Source: Rhyacichthys aspro | Lineage: Eukaryota > Chordata > Actinopteri > Gobiiformes > Rhyacichthyidae | Direction: 5' to 3' | Assembly: GCA_036850595.1 (NCBI GenBank) | Contig: CM072159.1 | Span: forward strand, 6,351,978 to 6,415,977 | DNA length: 64,000 bases | Part shown: positions 61,097 to 64,000 of the stretch, one piece after another | How positions within the stretch are numbered: position 1 is the first letter of the stretch | Layout of the letters: each line of letters begins with the position of its first letter | Program-made: the position numbers and the translations under genes | The notes under the pieces: generated by a model | What the model was told of the DNA's origin: nothing | The model's input: the letters and a program-made list of their open reading frames with translations, nothing else | The model's database searches: none

Positions 61097-61257
61097 AGGA
61101 GGGGTGCACAGTAGCAGAGTTGTCAGCAGTCCAGCTTCACAGTAAGAAGATTGTGGGTTCCATCCCTGGACCGGCAGACACTCAATCCCTGTGTGAGGAG
61201 TCTGCATGTCCTCTCCGTGTTACCGTGGGCCCTCTCTGGATTCTCTGTTTTCTCTTC
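61097..61257 (+). mobile_element. 5' part of a tRNA-derived fish SINE
   Basis: Blocks in order: GGGGTGCACAGTAGCAGAG (decayed A-box region of 'GGCGGCACGGTGGCGCAG'), CTTCACAGTAAGAAGATTGT, GGGTTCCATCCCTGGACCGG (B box), TGTGAGGAGTCTGCATGTCC, TCTCCGTGTTACCGTGGG. This is the head of the family whose tail is seen at 9191-9316. It stops before the usual GGGATAGGCTCCAG tail, so the 3' half has been lost or has decayed. Confidence 0.75.
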
Positions 61258-62359
61258 TGAATAAAACAACACATTGAACAAAACTGATGACACTCACTTG
61301 ACAGATCTTATTCGTGTGTCTGACACTGACAGCTGTACTGAGGGATGTATTCGCAAATTGGCTAAGTTATGAAACATACCCAGGAATGAATCGCTGACAG
61401 ACACTTTAGATCTGACAAGTGCTTATCCATCATATTTTTCTCACTTCAAACTGTTCATTAGAGACTTGCAAATAGGTGTTTAGAGGCCTATATGGTAAGG
61501 AATGCTTCTAAATAAGATACCATGAAGTTTGGGAATACTAAGTCTAGCATGTCTGGAGACACAGATGTTAGGCATTGTCTTCTGATAAAGCGGCAGTGGG
61601 TGAAATTACAACTGGGCTGCAATGAAAATGTTGCAAGATGTTATACAATAGTAATCTGGCAGAAAGCAGAAGCTTTATTGTGACTAAAGAACAATATCTC
61701 TGTTTGGCTGTAAAATGAGCAATTCTTTATGATTTCATCCCACATGAAAATACATTTTGAAAAGAGAAACAGTTTTACCCTTCCATTACTTTGTGGACTA
61801 TTTTTGAGAACCAGCGAAGCAGCCACTGGATTAGACTTCGGGATACACTGATCCAGCCTTATGGAGCTGGAGGTAATCAATGCATTTAATGGTAATGAGT
61901 AGATTTGTCCAAATAAAAAGAAAGTAAAGACCAGCTCCTTTACCATTGTATAGACATACAATATAAACTTAGACCATCCTCCGGAGGAAGACAAGTTAAT
62001 AAAGCAGCTAATGGATTTTTAGGGACTGTAGCTTCACTGTTTTTATATTTACATGAATAAAATGCTTTTCGTCAAACCTCACTAAAGCATGTCATATTAG
62101 TGAGTGAAGAGGGAGGGGCTGTGAAACTCTGATAAACTGTAAGTTACAAACAGCAACCTTTGTTTTAGCTCGCCGCTAACAAAAAGCTGCACCTAAACAC
62201 CAGTTAATAACAACTGTGGACAAAGCAGGTGGATGTATCCCTCTCCCTGATTCAGCTGAACCCTGTTCTGCTCGTGAGCACAGTGCCCTATGCTCCTCGA
62301 GTGAGAGTATGATCCCTGACGCTGTCTCCATCTGAGTGGTCACAGAGAGATGGTGGCTG

Positions 62360-62502
62360 CATGATGTGTGGTGTGTTGTTCTCAATAACAATTGAATAGT
62401 TTATATTAAAAGTAAATCTCCACACCACTGATTTGACTCGGACCTATGTATTTACTCCAATGACCGATATCCAATCCAGCTTTTTTGGCTGGTGCATCCC
62501 TA
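62360..62502. mobile_element. Solitary hAT-type terminus
   Basis: Minus-strand reading from 62502 gives TAGGGATGCACCAGCCAAAA, followed by GCTGGATTGGATATCGGTC. TAGGGATGCACC... ends are typical of one teleost hAT family. No partner end was found upstream within 2 kb, so the extent leftwards is a guess. Confidence 0.45.
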
Positions 62503-64000
62503 ATTATACTGATTGCATCTTTTAAAAACTGGAATAAACAATGCAGGAACATGATTGTACCAATCCTAATCTAGATTTAAAGACTATAATGTCACAGCAG
62601 TAGTTAATGGCACAGTGTCATGAGGAAAGTGTTTTTATTTACAGTGTTAGTGTAATTCCAGGCAAACACACCGCTAAGAGACTAATGGCTTTGACATCTC
62701 ACACAGCCATTTAAAACCACAAGCTGTAAATGTAAAGAGACTGACATTTGACCCTTGTAGCTGATAGCTTGCACAACAAGTCTAGTTCTGACTTAACATA
62801 AGGTTTTTGTTTGTGCTGTGATACCGCACTTAGGTCAGCTAAGCCAAACTCACTTACGTTTAAATGCACTGTACAGAAGATATCGCAAATATTATGAACA
62901 TCATCTTAATACAAATATAAATATCATCTTATGATGATAAAATAGTTATTGTAAATAAATTAAATATATAATTAAATAATTACATGATAAAGGCTCAAAC
63001 AGCCACAGCAAAAGCCATCACTGAAAACATGGAATCTTAAACCTATGTTTTGTAATATTTGGTACCACACGTGTATTTCATAGAGTGTTTATGTATGATT
63101 TGACTTTTCCACCGTCCAACCAGAATTGATATCCTATCCGATCATTTCATCTCCAACCAGAAAGGAAATGAACCAATGAAATCCCAAGAGGTCGAATTAA
63201 CCTTCTTGAGCAATAAGACACTCCTATCATCATCTGTCTAGGATATTTTATTGTACCTAATAACAATGCAATCTGTTTAGAGTATACAGTCTTATGAAAG
63301 AGCCATCATGACTCAGGCAAACATTTCAACAAATTGTGAGCCAGCCTCCTTTCAAAGTTCAGAATAGGTCTGATCTATCAAAGGGGACAGTGTTTCTCGA
63401 GAAACATTTTGAATGCCACTTTTCAGATACAACAACAGACACAACGTACTTAGAGCTGACGGAGAGACAGACATTTGTCAGAGAAATTTACCTGTCACAC
63501 TGTAGACACCCAAACAATCTGTGCTTTTGTAAATGGAGTGAACACAACAACTTATCAAGATAGTTTTGACAGAAGGTTAAATGAGCCCAGGTACACAAAA
63601 GTGTGAAAACGGCTATTATTGTAAACATGTTTTTGAGCTAAAGAAACTTTGTTAGTTTATAGTTCAAAACTTTTTTTTTGCCACATCTAATACTACCACA
63701 ATGTTTCATTTCAAAAACAGACATTGTCACATTAAAGTCTTTGTAATTGGCCCAAAGTTGGGTTCCACAGTCTCAGCAGAATTATTGAAAGCTGCAATAA
63801 AAAATAGTCTTAATTGCAATGGAACACAAACCCAAATAATACTGCCAAGTGCTGTCAAGGCGTATTTGTGTGCACCAATAACTGCAGTAGTCTTTTTTTT
63901 TTTTCTTTACCACTGACTGGACCATAACAGCTTGTCTAATTATACATAAGTGATATTACATTATGTCAGGCTTCACTTCACTGTGCTTTTTAATTTGACC
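62503..64000. other. No gene seen
   Basis: AT-rich DNA with a strongly A/T block at 62885-62995 and T tracts near 63670 and 63893-63904. Nothing else recognised. Confidence 0.4.

Noticed and set aside
1..64000. CRISPR array, operon, prophage or other prokaryotic system
   Set aside because: No regularly spaced direct repeats, no long coding frames, no ribosome-binding-site pattern; repeat content is clearly that of a vertebrate.

Overview
The window reads as nuclear DNA from a teleost fish, probably a percomorph-type genome. It is AT-rich and CpG-poor, and no open frame is longer than about 136 codons. It has long (TA)n, (GT)n and (AAT)n microsatellites. The dispersed repeats are those that fill fish intergenic and intronic DNA: hAT, Tc1/mariner and pogo/Tigger DNA transposons, LINE 3' ends, and tRNA-derived SINEs. 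Nothing looks bacterial or viral. I found no protein-coding gene I can name, no functional RNA gene and no CRISPR array. The simplest reading is a gene desert or the inside of a very large intron. Repeat identities come from remembered family patterns and from signals read directly: terminal inverted repeats, target-site duplications (TSDs), motifs and tails. No database search was possible.

Layout. 1-9.8 kb: two broken hAT transposase relics face each other at 1363-2075 and 4857-5352. A 147-bp hAT-like miniature element with a perfect 8-bp TSD sits at 5816-5962. Two stretches of LINE reverse-transcriptase C-terminus (7950-8320, 9696-9776) flank a SINE tail (9191-9316). 9.8-24.2 kb: mostly unique DNA with a 183-bp foldback, (TA)40, a complete 619-bp Tigger/pogo-like element with TA TSDs (15890-16508), (GT)35, and a 640-bp hAT-like element (23567-24206) with a textbook CTCF-type motif just before it. 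24.2-35 kb: SINE fragments, a pair of related unclassified repeats about 1 kb apart, strand-asymmetric pyrimidine tracts, a Tc1-like fragment, a tRNA-like relic and two minus-strand LINE 3' fragments.

35-52 kb is largely repeat-poor, with some stretches that look like regulatory or conserved non-coding DNA (GC-rich 37.8-38.1 kb, POU-site-bearing 50.2-50.5 kb). 52.2-57.2 kb is the most structured part. A 901-bp Tc1 foldback (52439-53339), both arms of which carry the C-terminal transposase motif, appears to have landed inside a retroelement 3' end. A 627-bp hAT-like element with a 7/8 TSD (56493-57119) carries its own 21-bp minisatellite. 59-62.5 kb holds an inverted SINE, a GACTTG-rich 610-bp hAT-like element with a 7/8 TSD (59356-59965), a SINE head and a solitary hAT-type terminus.

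There are no co-operating genes to describe. The biology on view is transposon decay, internal deletion, nesting and foldback formation. The two observations I would check first are the Tc1 foldback nested in a retroelement tail and the hexamer-rich or minisatellite-bearing non-autonomous hAT families.
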